A stretch of DNA of 64,000 nucleotides from Mesorhizobium sp. M1C.F.Ca.ET.210.01.1.1 (GTDB taxonomy: Bacteria > Pseudomonadota > Alphaproteobacteria > Rhizobiales > Rhizobiaceae). The notes under the pieces were generated by a model. That model worked only from the letters and a program-made list of their open reading frames with translations. It did no database searches and was not told where the DNA came from. The stretch covers positions 97,541-161,540 of the forward strand of contig NZ_SRUU01000015.1 of the NCBI RefSeq assembly GCF_004791585.1. The letters are read 5' to 3'. A program made the position numbers and the translations under genes. Of the stretch, positions 26,467-35,679 are shown piece after piece (position 1 is the first letter of the stretch; the number at the start of each line of letters is the position of its first letter).

Positions 26467-26789
26467 CGGCTCTGCCTCGCGTCAGGAAATACCAGACCCG
26501 GCATAGCCGCCGAACCTCGCGCTCGCAACCTTGCGCCTCGCGAAAACGATATCGACGGTGGCAGCTTTCGGAGGTAGCAACGTGCGGCGGCAGGACGCGG
26601 TTACCTTGGGTTCACAAGAAGCATTGACCCGCTCACAGGCAACTCGAATTCGGTCAGCATTGAGCTTCGCGTCGAACGATGGAACCGGACGGACCGCTTC
26701 CGGCATGGCGCTTACCAAGGCCTGCGCCATTCTGCACAGGTTGTTCCATGAGGCCGCACCCGGCGCTGGCAAGTGCCTCCGAGGCAGCA
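26467..26789. other. Intergenic region upstream of fghA, no gene seen
   Basis: About 320 bases. Short ORFs cross it on both strands but have biased, unrecognisable composition and no ribosome-binding sites. It should carry the fghA promoter near 26470-26560. Nothing else can be supported. Confidence 0.4.
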
Positions 26790-26805
26790 GGCCCTCGCGA
26801 GGGCC
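26790..26805 (-). terminator. Perfect 16-base palindrome after the WecA-like pseudogene
   Basis: GGCCCTCGCGAGGGCC is a perfect dyad that touches the pseudogene's stop codon (26805-26807). It could form a six-base-pair stem with a CGCG loop. No T-run follows on the minus strand, so it may be a Rho-assisted terminator or only a GC-rich coincidence. Confidence 0.35.
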
Positions 26806-27550
26806 TAAGCAGTGGCTACCAATCCAATCGCCAGTGCCACTGCCGCGTAGAGCACCGGCAAAACCTTGCAGTTCACACCGATCCTCAGCAAGGTATGACC
26901 AAGGTGGTCCGTGCCGCCGATCCATGGCGGGCGCCCCTGCCGCAGTCGGCGAATTATGACGAACATGGCATCCAGCAGAGGAACCGCAATCCAAGCGAGC
27001 GCCGATCCAAAACTCGCCTCCGAGGCATGAAGCACGATTGCCGCGCCAAGCAAGAGGCTGCCGCTATCACCCATAAAGACGCGTGCGGGTGGATAGTTGA
27101 GGTAAAGCAAACCGACGCAGGCACCCGCCCCGGCCATTCCAACGTCACCGCCAGCGCCCAGGAAGGCGGCTGCGACCGTGCTGGCAGCAAGGCCATCGGC
27201 ATGGTCGAGCATGTTAACGGCATTGCAGGCAACCCAGATCACGATCGGGATCCACCAAACACCAGTAATGACCCCAGCAAGTATCGCCGCGCCAGCCAAT
27301 GCCGCTGCCTTGGGCCCGGCGGAAAGCGATCGGACGTCATCGAGTGCGCCTATAAGACAGAACAGAGCCAGCAGGACGACATGGGCTCATCGGAAGCCAT
27401 GGGAACATCGCCATCAGAAAGGCAGGCCCCGCCAGTCGCGGAATCTCGCCCGATGTGTGCCAGCGGTCGCTCTTGACTTTGGAGACAGCCCCGATGCGCT
27501 TCGCAAGACCAGCAAACAGCCAGACGCAAGGAACCGCGATAAGGTTTTCG
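26805..27550 (-). pseudogene. Frameshifted WecA/MraY-type sugar-phosphate transferase (glycosyltransferase family 4)
   Basis: Two reading frames carry adjacent parts of one protein. The upstream frame reads LIAVPCVWLFAGLAKRIG and then DRWHTSGEIPRLAGPAFL, the first helix and 'H..PIPRLGG' loop of the family. Near 27385-27395 the family match moves to another frame, which reads LFCLIGALDDVRSLSAGPK and then NAVNMLDHADGLA, RVFMGDSGS and HLGHTLLRIG. These are the catalytic Asp-Asp, Asn..Asp-Gly-Leu and His motifs, all retained. A one-base change would rejoin the frames. At about 245 residues it is shorter than typical members (~330), so it may also be trimmed at the ends. The 5' limit is approximate. 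A sequencing error is possible. It would have started a polysaccharide on undecaprenyl phosphate. Confidence 0.75.
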
Positions 27551-27739
27551 CGGCCCGAAACCCAAGCCTGTCGCTTGTTTTCCACAACATCGATCAACAG
27601 GGGGCGGATGGCGTACAAACATTTGTCGTGAACCACTTTTTGAGTGGAGACTGTTGCCTTCGCTGCGGCGCATCGTTGAATTGGCCGATGGCCTGCCATA
27701 CAAGCCTCGACAGGTAAAATGACTTGAGGAGATCCGCGG

Positions 27740-29020
27740 ATGTCCGAACGCATCGCCGTAGTCGGCCTGGGATATGTCGGCCTGCCGGTGGCTGTCGCGT
27801 TCGGGAAGGTTTTCCCGGGGACGATTGCGTTCGATATCAGCGAGCGCCGGATCGACGAACTGCAAAACGGGGTCGATCGCACCGGAGAGGTCGACGCATC
27901 GGCGCTCAAGGAATCCTCGATCGTGCTGACGACCGACCGGGAGATGCTGAAAACCGCGACTTTCTTCATTGTCGCCGTGCCAACTCCTATCGATATCAAC
28001 CGCGCACCCGATCTTGCCCCTCTGAAACTGGCATCCGAGCTTGTCGGCGAAGCGGTAAGCGAAGGCGCGGTCGTCGTCTTCGAATCGACCGTCTATCCAG
28101 GCGTGACCGAGGATTTCTGCGGGCCGATCATCGAGCGGATTTCCGGCCTGCGGCATCCCCGCGACTTCGCGCTCGGCTATTCGCCTGAACGAGCCAATCC
28201 CGGCGATCGCGAACACTCGCTGCGACGGATCGTCAAAGTCGTCTCCGGCGAAAACCCCGAGACACTGGAGCGCGTGGCGAGTGTCTATGGCCGCATCATC
28301 GATGCCGGCGTCTATCGTGCTCCCTCGATCAAGGTGGCCGAGGCGGCGAAGGTCATCGAAAACACCCAGCGCGATCTGAACATCGCGCTGATGAATGAAC
28401 TGGCCATGATCTTCGAGCGGCTTGATATCCGCACGCAGGACGTCCTCGATGCAGCGTCGACGAAATGGAACTTCCTACCCTTCAAGCCGGGCTTTGTCGG
28501 CGGCCACTGCATCAGCGTCGATCCCTACTATCTGACCGCCAAGGCAGAAGCCGAAGGCTACCACCCGCAGATCATCCTAGCCGGTCGCCGCATCAATGAC
28601 GGCATGGGAGCCTTCGTCGCCCAGCAGGTCGTCAAGCAGCTGATCCGCTCGGACATTCCCGTCAAAGGGGCCTCCGTCGGCGTTCTAGGGTTGACCTTCA
28701 AGGAGGATGTGCCGGATTTGCGCAACAGCCGCGTTTTCGACATGGTCAAGGAACTGAGACAATTCGGAATTGTCCCCAAAGTCCATGATCCTGTTGCCGA
28801 TCCCGAAGCCGCCCGACGCGATCATGGCGAGACGATCCTGCCGCTCGAGGAGATAAACGATCTGCAGGCGCTTGTTCTGGCGGTGCCCCACAAGCATTAT
28901 CTCGCTGGCGAAAGAGCGCTTCTTTTTCAGATGATCAGGCCAGGCGGGACGCTCTTCGACATCAAGTCGGCCCTCAAGCCCAATGAAGTTCCCGACACGA
29001 TAAGATATTGGAGCCTGTAG
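27740..29020 (+). CDS. Nucleotide-sugar 6-dehydrogenase, UDP-N-acetyl-hexosamine type (TviB/WbpA-like)
   Basis: 426 residues, cytoplasmic. The N-terminal Rossmann domain starts IAVVGLGYVGLPVAVAFGK, then VPTPID and ESTVYPGVTE, GYSPERANPGD. The middle holds EAAKVIENTQRDLNIALMNE and the catalytic Cys257 in FVGGHCISVDPYYL; GLTFKEDVPDLRNS starts the C-terminal domain. The motifs SPERxNPGD and GHCIxVDPYYL are typical of the TviB/WbpA/CapL branch, which oxidises UDP-GlcNAc or UDP-GalNAc to the uronic acid for capsule or O-antigen. True UDP-glucose dehydrogenases have different sequences here. GGAGATCC before ATG 27740 is the likely ribosome-binding site. It forms a pair with the epimerase 33 bases downstream. 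Confidence 0.9.
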   Translation: MSERIAVVGLGYVGLPVAVAFGKVFPGTIAFDISERRIDELQNGVDRTGEVDASALKESSIVLTTDREMLKTATFFIVAVPTPIDINRAPDLAPLKLASELVGEAVSEGAVVVFESTVYPGVTEDFCGPIIERISGLRHPRDFALGYSPERANPGDREHSLRRIVKVVSGENPETLERVASVYGRIIDAGVYRAPSIKVAEAAKVIENTQRDLNIALMNELAMIFERLDIRTQDVLDAASTKWNFLPFKPGFVGGHCISVDPYYLTAKAEAEGYHPQIILAGRRINDGMGAFVAQQVVKQLIRSDIPVKGASVGVLGLTFKEDVPDLRNSRVFDMVKELRQFGIVPKVHDPVADPEAARRDHGETILPLEEINDLQALVLAVPHKHYLAGERALLFQMIRPGGTLFDIKSALKPNEVPDTIRYWSL

Positions 29021-29053
29021 GGCTCAGCCTTTAACCAACGCTGGGATACGCCG

Positions 29054-30073
29054 TTGACTTCAAGCAGGCCTGTTCTGATTACCGGCGCCGCCGGTTTCAT
29101 AGGGTTTCATCTGTGCCAAAGGCTGCTTGCCGAAGGCCGGGAGGTTATCGGCCTCGATTCCATGAACAAGTACTACGACGTCACCCTGAAACAGGCGCGG
29201 CTCGACCGGTTGAAAGCGTCCGCGAATTTTCATTTCGAGCATGTCGACCTCACCGACCGCGACCGCATTTCGGCGCTGTTTCAGTCGGCCGTGCCGGAGA
29301 CCGTCGTCAATCTCGCTGCTCAGGCCGGCGTACGCTATTCACTGACCAATCCGCACGCCTACGCGGAAAGCAACCTCAACGGCTTCCTCAACATCCTGGA
29401 AGGATGCCGGCATGCATCGGTCAGCCATCTGGTCTACGCGTCGTCGAGCTCGATCTATGGCGGTAGCACGCGCATGCCGTTCTCGGTGCATGATTCGGCC
29501 GACCATCCGCTCAGCCTCTATGCGGCAAGCAAAAAGGCGAACGAGCTGATGGCTCATACATACAGCCACCTGTTCGCGCTGCCGACGACTGGACTGCGCT
29601 TCTTCACCGTCTATGGCCCGTGGGGACGGCCCGATATGGCCTTGTTCATCTTCGCCAAGGCCATCCTTGCCGGCGAGCCGATCGACGTCTTCAACCATGG
29701 CAACATGCAGCGGGATTTCACCTATATCGACGACATCGTCGAAGGCATTGTCCAGGTGATGCGGCAACCCGCGACAGCCAATCCGAATTGGACAAGCGCT
29801 GCGCCCGATCCTGCGACCAGCAGCGCGCCGTTCAGGATCCACAACATCGGGGGCAGTTCGCCCGTTCAATTGAACCGATTGATCGAGGTGCTGGAGGACG
29901 CGCTCGGGCGCAAGGCGAAACGCAACCTGTTGCCGATCCAGCCGGGCGACGTTCCGGCAACCTTCGCCGATGTCAGTTCGCTCGAGGAGGCGACCGGCTT
30001 CAAACCGAAGATCCCGATCGAGATCGGGGTTCCGCGCTTCGTGCAATGGTACCGGGATTTCTATCGGGCATGA
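29054..30073 (+). CDS. NAD-dependent UDP-sugar 4-epimerase (UDP-glucuronate epimerase-like)
   Basis: 339 residues, extended short-chain dehydrogenase. A TTG start (29054) is chosen because the NAD loop VLITGAAGFIGFHL begins at residue 7 and no ATG precedes it. Marks are LDSMNKYYDVTLKQARL, LAAQAGVRYSL, SSSSIYGG, the catalytic YAASKKANE, and RFFTVYGPWGRPDMALF. NKYYD...K..RL and YGPWGRPDMA are typical of UDP-glucuronate 4-epimerases of the LspL/Cap1J type. As it follows a TviB-like gene it may instead act on UDP-N-acetylhexosaminuronate. An insert at about 240-260 (TANPNWTSAAPDPATSSAPF) is also usual in that group. Confidence 0.87.
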   Translation: MTSSRPVLITGAAGFIGFHLCQRLLAEGREVIGLDSMNKYYDVTLKQARLDRLKASANFHFEHVDLTDRDRISALFQSAVPETVVNLAAQAGVRYSLTNPHAYAESNLNGFLNILEGCRHASVSHLVYASSSSIYGGSTRMPFSVHDSADHPLSLYAASKKANELMAHTYSHLFALPTTGLRFFTVYGPWGRPDMALFIFAKAILAGEPIDVFNHGNMQRDFTYIDDIVEGIVQVMRQPATANPNWTSAAPDPATSSAPFRIHNIGGSSPVQLNRLIEVLEDALGRKAKRNLLPIQPGDVPATFADVSSLEEATGFKPKIPIEIGVPRFVQWYRDFYRA

Positions 30074-30115
30074 TCCAGAACTTCGATCCTTCGCGGAGGA
30101 TGACAGGTGGCCGCA

Positions 30116-31095
30116 TTAGCCGGTTTCGGCAATAGTCAGCACGCCGTCGATCTCAGCCATCACCGCTGCCGGCAGCGGTCCTTTTTCCAGCGCACCGAGA
30201 TTGTCCTCGACCTGCTCGGGCCGCGTGAAGCCGGGGACCGGCAAGGCGATCGCCGACTTGGCGAGGATCCAGCCGAGCGCGCCCTGCGCAAGCGTGCGTC
30301 CGCCCGAGGTGAGCAGGTCGCGGATTGCCGCGAGCCTTGACAGATAGTGAGGGTTGGCGGCGCCATCCCTGAAAAACACCATCCATTCGGCATTCCCACC
30401 ACGCACGTCATTGGCGGGCACCTTCATGGCCGGCGTGTATTTGCCGGTGAGCAGCCCCATTGCCAGCGGCAGCCGGCTGATCGAAACGAGGTTCTCGCGC
30501 GCCGCGACGGCCATCAACGCGTTGGCCGGGGTGAACACATTGAAGTCGTTCTCAACGGCGACGAAACCCACGCGCGGCGCGTAGGCAGCGAGCCGTTCAG
30601 GATGATCGGTGCTCCAGCCGAAGCCGCCGATCTTGCCCTCTTGCTGCAGCAGGCCGAGCGTTTCGAACACCTCGCCGGCTCGCTCGATCGGATACTCGTT
30701 GATATGCAGCAGCGCGACGTCGATGCAATCGCGCTGCAGGCGCCGGCGCGAGTTGTCGATCGATGCCCGGATCGCGGCAGCCGAGGCATCCTCGGGAGCG
30801 ATCTTGCGCGTTTCGGGATCGCCGAAATAGCCGACCTTGGTGACGACGACGGCTTCGTCCTTGCCCTTCAACGCCCGCCCGAGGATCAACTCGGCATTGC
30901 CAGCGCCATAGGCGGCAGCGTGTCGAACACCCGCGCGCCGATGTCATAGGCCATGGCCAGCGCAGCTTGCGACCTGACGTCGTCGACCTCGCCATAGAAG
31001 GTCGCCGTGTCACGCCAGCGCGCGGCGCCACCCGCCGCCCAGGTGCCGATCCCGATGCGTGGTACCGAGCGACCATCCCAAAGTTTCATCTGCAT
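30116..31095 (-). pseudogene. Aldo/keto reductase interrupted by a one-base frameshift
   Basis: The upstream frame starts at ATG 31095 behind GGAGG (MQMKLWDGRSVPRIGIGTWA) and continues to GARVFDT. It then runs into a stop at 30886 in frame (LPPMALAMPS). Around 30917-30922 the other frame takes over with AAYGAGNAELILGRALKGK. That frame continues to the end of a normal reductase: VVVTKVGYF, LLHINEYP, EGKIGGFGWST and ALGWILAKSAIALPVPG. Adding one base after GAC would give DTAAAYGAG, the usual catalytic Asp-Tyr region. Either the gene is recently inactivated or one base was missed in sequencing. DUF1127 lies 16 bases upstream in the same direction. Confidence 0.82.
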
Positions 31096-31111
31096 GCCAG
31101 CCTCCGTGATC

Positions 31112-31267
31112 TCAATGACGCAGGCTGGCGTGGCGGGCACGCTCGCGGATCTCTTCGCGAGAAATGCCAGCATCCTCCAAGGTGCTGTCCGAGACCTGCC
31201 TCAAGCTCGCAAGCGTCTGGCGATAGGCAACCCAGCGGGCGAAACGGTGTCGAAGTTCGTACAACAT
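31112..31267 (-). CDS. DUF1127 small protein
   Basis: 51 residues from ATG 31267, chosen because AAAGGAG precedes it by six bases; a second ATG two codons earlier is too near the ribosome-binding site. The sequence (ELRHRFARWVAYRQTLASL, LEDAGISREEI) is the DUF1127 pattern, a short Arg-rich helix pair ending with the 'L.DiGl.r.ei' motif. In Agrobacterium and Rhodobacter relatives such proteins affect phosphate uptake, RNA turnover and stress adaptation. It reads into the aldo/keto reductase gene and is divergent from the LysR gene. Confidence 0.88.
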   Translation of the reverse strand: MLYELRHRFARWVAYRQTLASLRQVSDSTLEDAGISREEIRERARHASLRH

Positions 31268-31498
31268 GATCATCTCCTTTGGCGCGCAGAGTGCTCGCGC
31301 TTGGGTTGCTCGAACGCGCAAAGCATCCGTGCAAGCGCACCCGCGATCGAAAAGACTGTGCTGGCTTCTTGGCCAGCAGGGAAGCTTGTCACTATCCCGG
31401 CAAGCGGGATTGTCCAACGCTTCCAATGCCTGCATACTTGCGCGTGATACCCCTTGGCGCTACAGCTACGGTCGCAAGGAGCTTTTCATTTCTGCAAA

Positions 31499-32368
31499 AT
31501 GGATATCGGCTGGGACGATCTGAAGCTGTTTCTCGATGTCGCGCGGCTGGGTGGATTGAGCGCAGCGACGAGAACCACAGGCCTCAGCGCAGCCACCCTT
31601 GGACGACACGTCACCGCGCTCGAAAAGCAGATTGGCGAACCGCTGTTCGTGCGTCGGCAGACCGGCTACCGGCTGACCACGGTGGGTGAAGAACTGCTGC
31701 GGCGCGCTGAAGACGTCGAAGCAGCGATGCAGTCGCTGACCCGCTGGCGCGAAGGAAACTTGCCCGACCGCATTGTCCGCGTCTCGGCCGGGCCATGGAC
31801 CTCGGCGTTCGTTTCCACCCACATCGGCGAGATCTGGACGGTCGATGACGGCATAAGGGTGGAGCTCGTCACCACCACCGACCGGGTGGACATCGGTCGC
31901 CGTGCCGCCGACATCGGCATCCGCAGCGAGCGCCCGACCGAGCAGTGGCTGGCCGGCCGTCAGAGCGGCAAGGTCGCCTACGCCATCTATTCTGGACGCA
32001 GGCTGATCAACGGCATCGCCGCCGGGTTGTTCGTCGGCGTCACGGGCGAAGGGGCAAACATCGCCTCGGCACGCTGGCTGCAAGCCCATCATGGCGACCG
32101 CATCGCCGTGCGTGGTAACAACATCCATTCGGTGCGCGAACTGGTGGCCGCCGGCGCTGGCCTTTCGATCTTTCCGTGCTTTGTCGGTGACAGCGATCCG
32201 CGGCTGGTTCGCGTCGCTCAGCCTATCCCCGAACTCGAAACCGACCAATGGGTCGTTACTCATCACGAGGAACGCCATTCTCCGCCGGTACGAAAAGTCG
32301 CGGACCGGATTGCCGCCTTGATGCGGGCGCACCAGCCGCTATTTCGCGGCGAGACGCCGATCCGATAG
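31499..32368 (+). CDS. LysR-family transcriptional regulator
   Basis: 289 residues from ATG 31499 (MDIGWDDLKLFLDVARLGGL), which places the helix-turn-helix correctly. The sequences LSAATRTTGLSAATLGRHVTALEKQIGEPLFVR and TTVGEELLRRA form the winged helix of the LysR family. The remainder is the periplasmic-binding-like effector domain, slightly short (VRVSAGPWTSAFV, GAGLSIFPCFVGD). It is divergent from the DUF1127/aldo-keto reductase pair, so it may control that unit. The effector is unknown. Upstream AAGGAG is too far (about 20 bases) to be a good ribosome-binding site. Confidence 0.9.
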   Translation: MDIGWDDLKLFLDVARLGGLSAATRTTGLSAATLGRHVTALEKQIGEPLFVRRQTGYRLTTVGEELLRRAEDVEAAMQSLTRWREGNLPDRIVRVSAGPWTSAFVSTHIGEIWTVDDGIRVELVTTTDRVDIGRRAADIGIRSERPTEQWLAGRQSGKVAYAIYSGRRLINGIAAGLFVGVTGEGANIASARWLQAHHGDRIAVRGNNIHSVRELVAAGAGLSIFPCFVGDSDPRLVRVAQPIPELETDQWVVTHHEERHSPPVRKVADRIAALMRAHQPLFRGETPIR

Positions 32369-32511
32369 GCCTCAGGCGGTCGATCGGTCGTCAGCTGAGC
32401 CGCACGCTGGCACCGTGGCCAGGCTCCTCCCTCGTCGTGATGCAGCTCGAGCGGATGCGACACGGGACTTCTTGCGCCCTGACCTTGTCACCGATCAACA
32501 CGGGCCGCCGG

Positions 32512-33600
32512 TCAACGCGAGGCCACGCGCAGTCCGGCCGAATCGAACAGATGCATCCGCTTCGGCGGCAGGGCCAGGCTGATCGGTCGGCCGTGCGTCT
32601 CGATGCCTTGGCTCTTGAGCACGGCGACCAGCCGGTTGTCGCCGGCGATCGTGGCGTGGACCACGGTTTCCGGCCCCAGTGCCTCGGCAAGCGTGACTTG
32701 CGCTTCAACCGACCCCTTGCCGCCGTCGGAAAGTTCGATGTCATGGGGCCGGATGCCGAGCGTGGCGTCGTCTCCCGGCCTTAGCGTGGAGCCATCGGCG
32801 GCGATCGCCGCCGAGAGCTCGCCCGGACCTTCGACATGCACTTCACCGCCGCTGGCGGACCGCACCTTGACCGGGAGAAGATTCATGCGCGGCGCGCCGA
32901 TGAAGCCCGCCACGAAAAGGTTGGCCGGCGCGTTGTAGAGATCGAGCGGCCGGCCGACCTGCTCGATCCGTCCAGCCCGCATCACCACGATGCGGTCGGC
33001 CAGCGTCATCGCTTCGACCTGATCGTGGGTGACATAGATCATCGTGGTCGCAAGGCGCTTGTGCAGCGCCGCCAGTTCGGCACGCGTCGAGATGCGCAGT
33101 TCGGCGTCGAGATTGGACAGCGGTTCGTCGAGCAGAAAGGCCGTCGGATTGCGCACCACAGCACGGCCGATCGCAACACGCTGCTTCTGGCCGCCGGAAA
33201 GCTGGCCGGGCCGGCGATCGAGATAGGCCGCGATTTCCAGCATGCGCGCCGCTTCGGCGATGCGCGCGTCGATCTCGCCTTTCGGCATGCGGATGTTCTC
33301 GAGCCCGAAGGCGAGGTTCTGGCGCACGCTCATATGCGGATACAGCGCATAGGATTGGAACACCATCGCCAGGCCGCGCTGCGCGGCAGAAACATCGGTG
33401 ACGTCGGCGCCATCGATCTCGATCCTGCCGGCGGTCGGCCGGTCGAGTCCGGCAATCAGCCGCAGCAGCGTGGACTTGCCGCAACCCGACGGGCCGACAA
33501 GCACCAGCATCTCGCCGTCGCCGACGTCGAGATTGATGTCGTGCAGAATCTTCATCCTGCCGTAGGCACGATCGATGTTGGTCAGATTTATCCGGCCCAT
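32512..33600 (-). CDS. ABC sugar importer ATPase (UgpC/MsmK type)
   Basis: 362 residues, the full length of carbohydrate-importer ATPases. Walker A GPSGCGKS (36-43), Q-loop FQSYALYPHM, signature LSGGQ (134-138), Walker B LLDEP (156-160) and VTHDQVEAM are all intact. The C-terminal ~120 residues are the regulatory TOBE/OB domain (LGIRPHDIELSDGG). It powers import through the two permeases just upstream. It is the last gene of the minus-strand pectin-oligomer operon. Confidence 0.95.
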   Translation of the reverse strand: MGRINLTNIDRAYGRMKILHDINLDVGDGEMLVLVGPSGCGKSTLLRLIAGLDRPTAGRIEIDGADVTDVSAAQRGLAMVFQSYALYPHMSVRQNLAFGLENIRMPKGEIDARIAEAARMLEIAAYLDRRPGQLSGGQKQRVAIGRAVVRNPTAFLLDEPLSNLDAELRISTRAELAALHKRLATTMIYVTHDQVEAMTLADRIVVMRAGRIEQVGRPLDLYNAPANLFVAGFIGAPRMNLLPVKVRSASGGEVHVEGPGELSAAIAADGSTLRPGDDATLGIRPHDIELSDGGKGSVEAQVTLAEALGPETVVHATIAGDNRLVAVLKSQGIETHGRPISLALPPKRMHLFDSAGLRVASR

Positions 33601-33607
33601 GGTCGCC

Positions 33608-34660
33608 TCACTTCAGCCCGGTGCCGGCAATGCCGGAGGTGATGTAGCGCTGCAGGAAGACGAAGACGAGGACGACGGGGATCATCGTCACCACTGTCAT
33701 CGCCAGGATGTAGTGCCACTGCACATTGAGCTGGCCGGCATAGGTGTTGAGCCCGACCTGGAGCGTGTAGAGCTCCTTGCGCGACAGCACCACCAGGGGC
33801 CACAGGAAATCGTTCCAGCGCCAGACGACCGAGAAGATCGCGAGCACGGCGAGCGCCGGCGCAGCAAGCGGCAACACGATGCGCCAGTAGATCTGCCATT
33901 CGGAAGCGTTGTCCATGCGCGCCGCGTCGAGCAGTTCATCCGGGATCGTCAGCATGTACTGGCGCAGCAGGAACACGCCGGTCGGCGTCGCGACGGTCGG
34001 CAGGATGACGCCCCAGAGCGAGTCGAGCAGCCCGACGGCGCCCACTACCGAGTAGAGCGGCACCAGGATGACCGACAGCGGCACCATCAGCGTGCCGACG
34101 ATCAAGAGCATGGTGAGGTCGCGGCCGCGGAACTTGTATTTCGACAGCGCGAAGGCGGCCATGGAATTGGTGAGCAGCGTGATCAGCGTCGCCATAACGG
34201 TCACAAACACCGAATTGCGCAAATAGCGCAGGAAGTCGAAATGGACGAATGGCTCGGTGTAGTTTTCCGTGGCGAAGCCGATCTCACGCACCGGCTGCCG
34301 GTTGGCGATATTGATCTTGACAATGTCGTTCGGCGCCTGAGGGTCCACCATCTGCGCCACGATGCCGACGCGGCGCGCCTCGGCCAGCACCTTGGTCGAC
34401 CCGTCCGGCAGCTTCACCCTGTAGAGGGTCAATGGCTTGTCGTAGCCTTCGACCGCCGCCTGTTGGCTGACATAGGGCAGGATAGTGGGCGGGAACACGG
34501 CGAGCTGCGCCGGCGTCTTGAACGAGGAACCCACCAGCCAGACGGCCGGGCCGAACATGATGACGAGACCGCCGAAGAGCCACAGCCAGCTCACAACATC
34601 CGTCCAGTGCCAGCCACGGCCGCCGCGCCTGCGGGTCAGGAATGTCACGACGCCGCTCAT
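33608..34660 (-). CDS. ABC sugar importer inner-membrane permease (MalG type)
   Basis: 350 residues. One N-terminal membrane helix (VVSWLWLFGGLVIMFGPAVWLV) is followed by a periplasmic stretch of about 150 residues, then five more helices. The permease loop EAA-like motif, normally EAAxxDGA, reads DAARMDNASEWQIYWRIVLP. The large loop after helix 1 is longer than in MalG-type permeases in general. ATG overlaps the stop of the first permease (ATGA), so the two are translationally coupled. Confidence 0.93.
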   Translation of the reverse strand: MSGVVTFLTRRRGGRGWHWTDVVSWLWLFGGLVIMFGPAVWLVGSSFKTPAQLAVFPPTILPYVSQQAAVEGYDKPLTLYRVKLPDGSTKVLAEARRVGIVAQMVDPQAPNDIVKINIANRQPVREIGFATENYTEPFVHFDFLRYLRNSVFVTVMATLITLLTNSMAAFALSKYKFRGRDLTMLLIVGTLMVPLSVILVPLYSVVGAVGLLDSLWGVILPTVATPTGVFLLRQYMLTIPDELLDAARMDNASEWQIYWRIVLPLAAPALAVLAIFSVVWRWNDFLWPLVVLSRKELYTLQVGLNTYAGQLNVQWHYILAMTVVTMIPVVLVFVFLQRYITSGIAGTGLK

Positions 34661-35679
34661 TCGCGCTGCCCTTTGCGTTCGCCCCGACGCCCGACCTGCA
34701 GCTGAAGCAGGGTCAGCACGACGAGCACCAGCCCCATCAGGATGGAGGCTGCCGAAGCCAGTCCCGGATTGCGCAGCAGCGAAGCGAAGCCGATCTCGTA
34801 GATGTACTGCGTGACATAGAGGGTCGAGGTTCCAGGCCCGCCTCCCGTCAGCACATAGACCTCGTCGAAGATCTGCACGGCGCGGATCAGCGCTAACACG
34901 ATGACGACAAGCAGGTTCGGCATCAACAACGGCAGCGTGATGCGCCAGAACACCCGCGCCGGCCTGGTGCCGTCCATCTCGGCCGCTTCGTAGAGGTCGC
35001 GCGGAATCGCCTGCAACCCGGCAAGCAGGATGAGGGTGTAGAAGCCCATATGGGCCCAGACCGAAACGCTGACAGCGGCGGTAAAGGCCGAGAAACGGTC
35101 TGTCAGCCAGTTGTACGGCTCACCGCCAAGGTCGTGGACGATCAGGTTGAGCAGCCCCTGGCGCTGGAGGATCCAGCGCCAGATCAAGCCGGTGACGACA
35201 GGCGACAGCAGCACCGGAAAGAAGAACACCGCGCGCCAGAAGCTGCGGCCGGCGATCTCGCGGTTGAGGATCAGCGCTGTAATCATCGACACGACCGTCA
35301 TCAGCGCCACCTGCACGACGACGAACAGGCCCGTGTTGTGCACGGCCTTCCAGAACAGGTCCTCGCGACAGGTGGCGGTGTCCAGATAACTGCCGCAGTC
35401 GAGCAGGCGCCGGTATTGCTCCAGCCCCACATAGCTTCGGTCCTGCAGGAAATACGCCGTCCCGGAGGTCGCAGAATAGAAGAAGTTGATGACCAGCGGC
35501 ACCAGCACGAAAATGCCGAAGATCGCCATGTTCGGGGCAAGGAAGAAGGCGGCCATGCCGCCGGTGCCCGTGGCCCGCTGCCAGGCCTTGAGCGGCACGT
35601 TGACGATCGACGCCAGCCAGGCGACCGGCGCTGCCAGGGCAGCACCGGTCCATTCCTTCAGTGTCGCGGCGCCGCTCAC
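34657..35679 (-). CDS. ABC sugar importer inner-membrane permease (MalF/UgpA type)
   Basis: 340 residues from GTG 35679, which overlaps the binding-protein stop as GTGA; the longer reading upstream is antisense noise. Six membrane helices are visible, with AAFFLAPNMAIFGIFVLVPL first and the conserved EAAEMDGTRPARVFWRITLPLL loop that contacts the ATPase. A periplasmic loop contains two Cys (LLDCGSYLDTATC), possibly a disulphide. It pairs with the MalG-type permease encoded next. Confidence 0.94.
   Translation of the reverse strand: MSGAATLKEWTGAALAAPVAWLASIVNVPLKAWQRATGTGGMAAFFLAPNMAIFGIFVLVPLVINFFYSATSGTAYFLQDRSYVGLEQYRRLLDCGSYLDTATCREDLFWKAVHNTGLFVVVQVALMTVVSMITALILNREIAGRSFWRAVFFFPVLLSPVVTGLIWRWILQRQGLLNLIVHDLGGEPYNWLTDRFSAFTAAVSVSVWAHMGFYTLILLAGLQAIPRDLYEAAEMDGTRPARVFWRITLPLLMPNLLVVIVLALIRAVQIFDEVYVLTGGGPGTSTLYVTQYIYEIGFASLLRNPGLASAASILMGLVLVVLTLLQLQVGRRGERKGQRE

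Noticed and set aside
30085..30100. ATCCT/AGGAT hairpin between epimerase and aldo/keto reductase genes as a terminator
   Set aside because: The stem is only five base pairs with no T-run, too weak to list as a feature.
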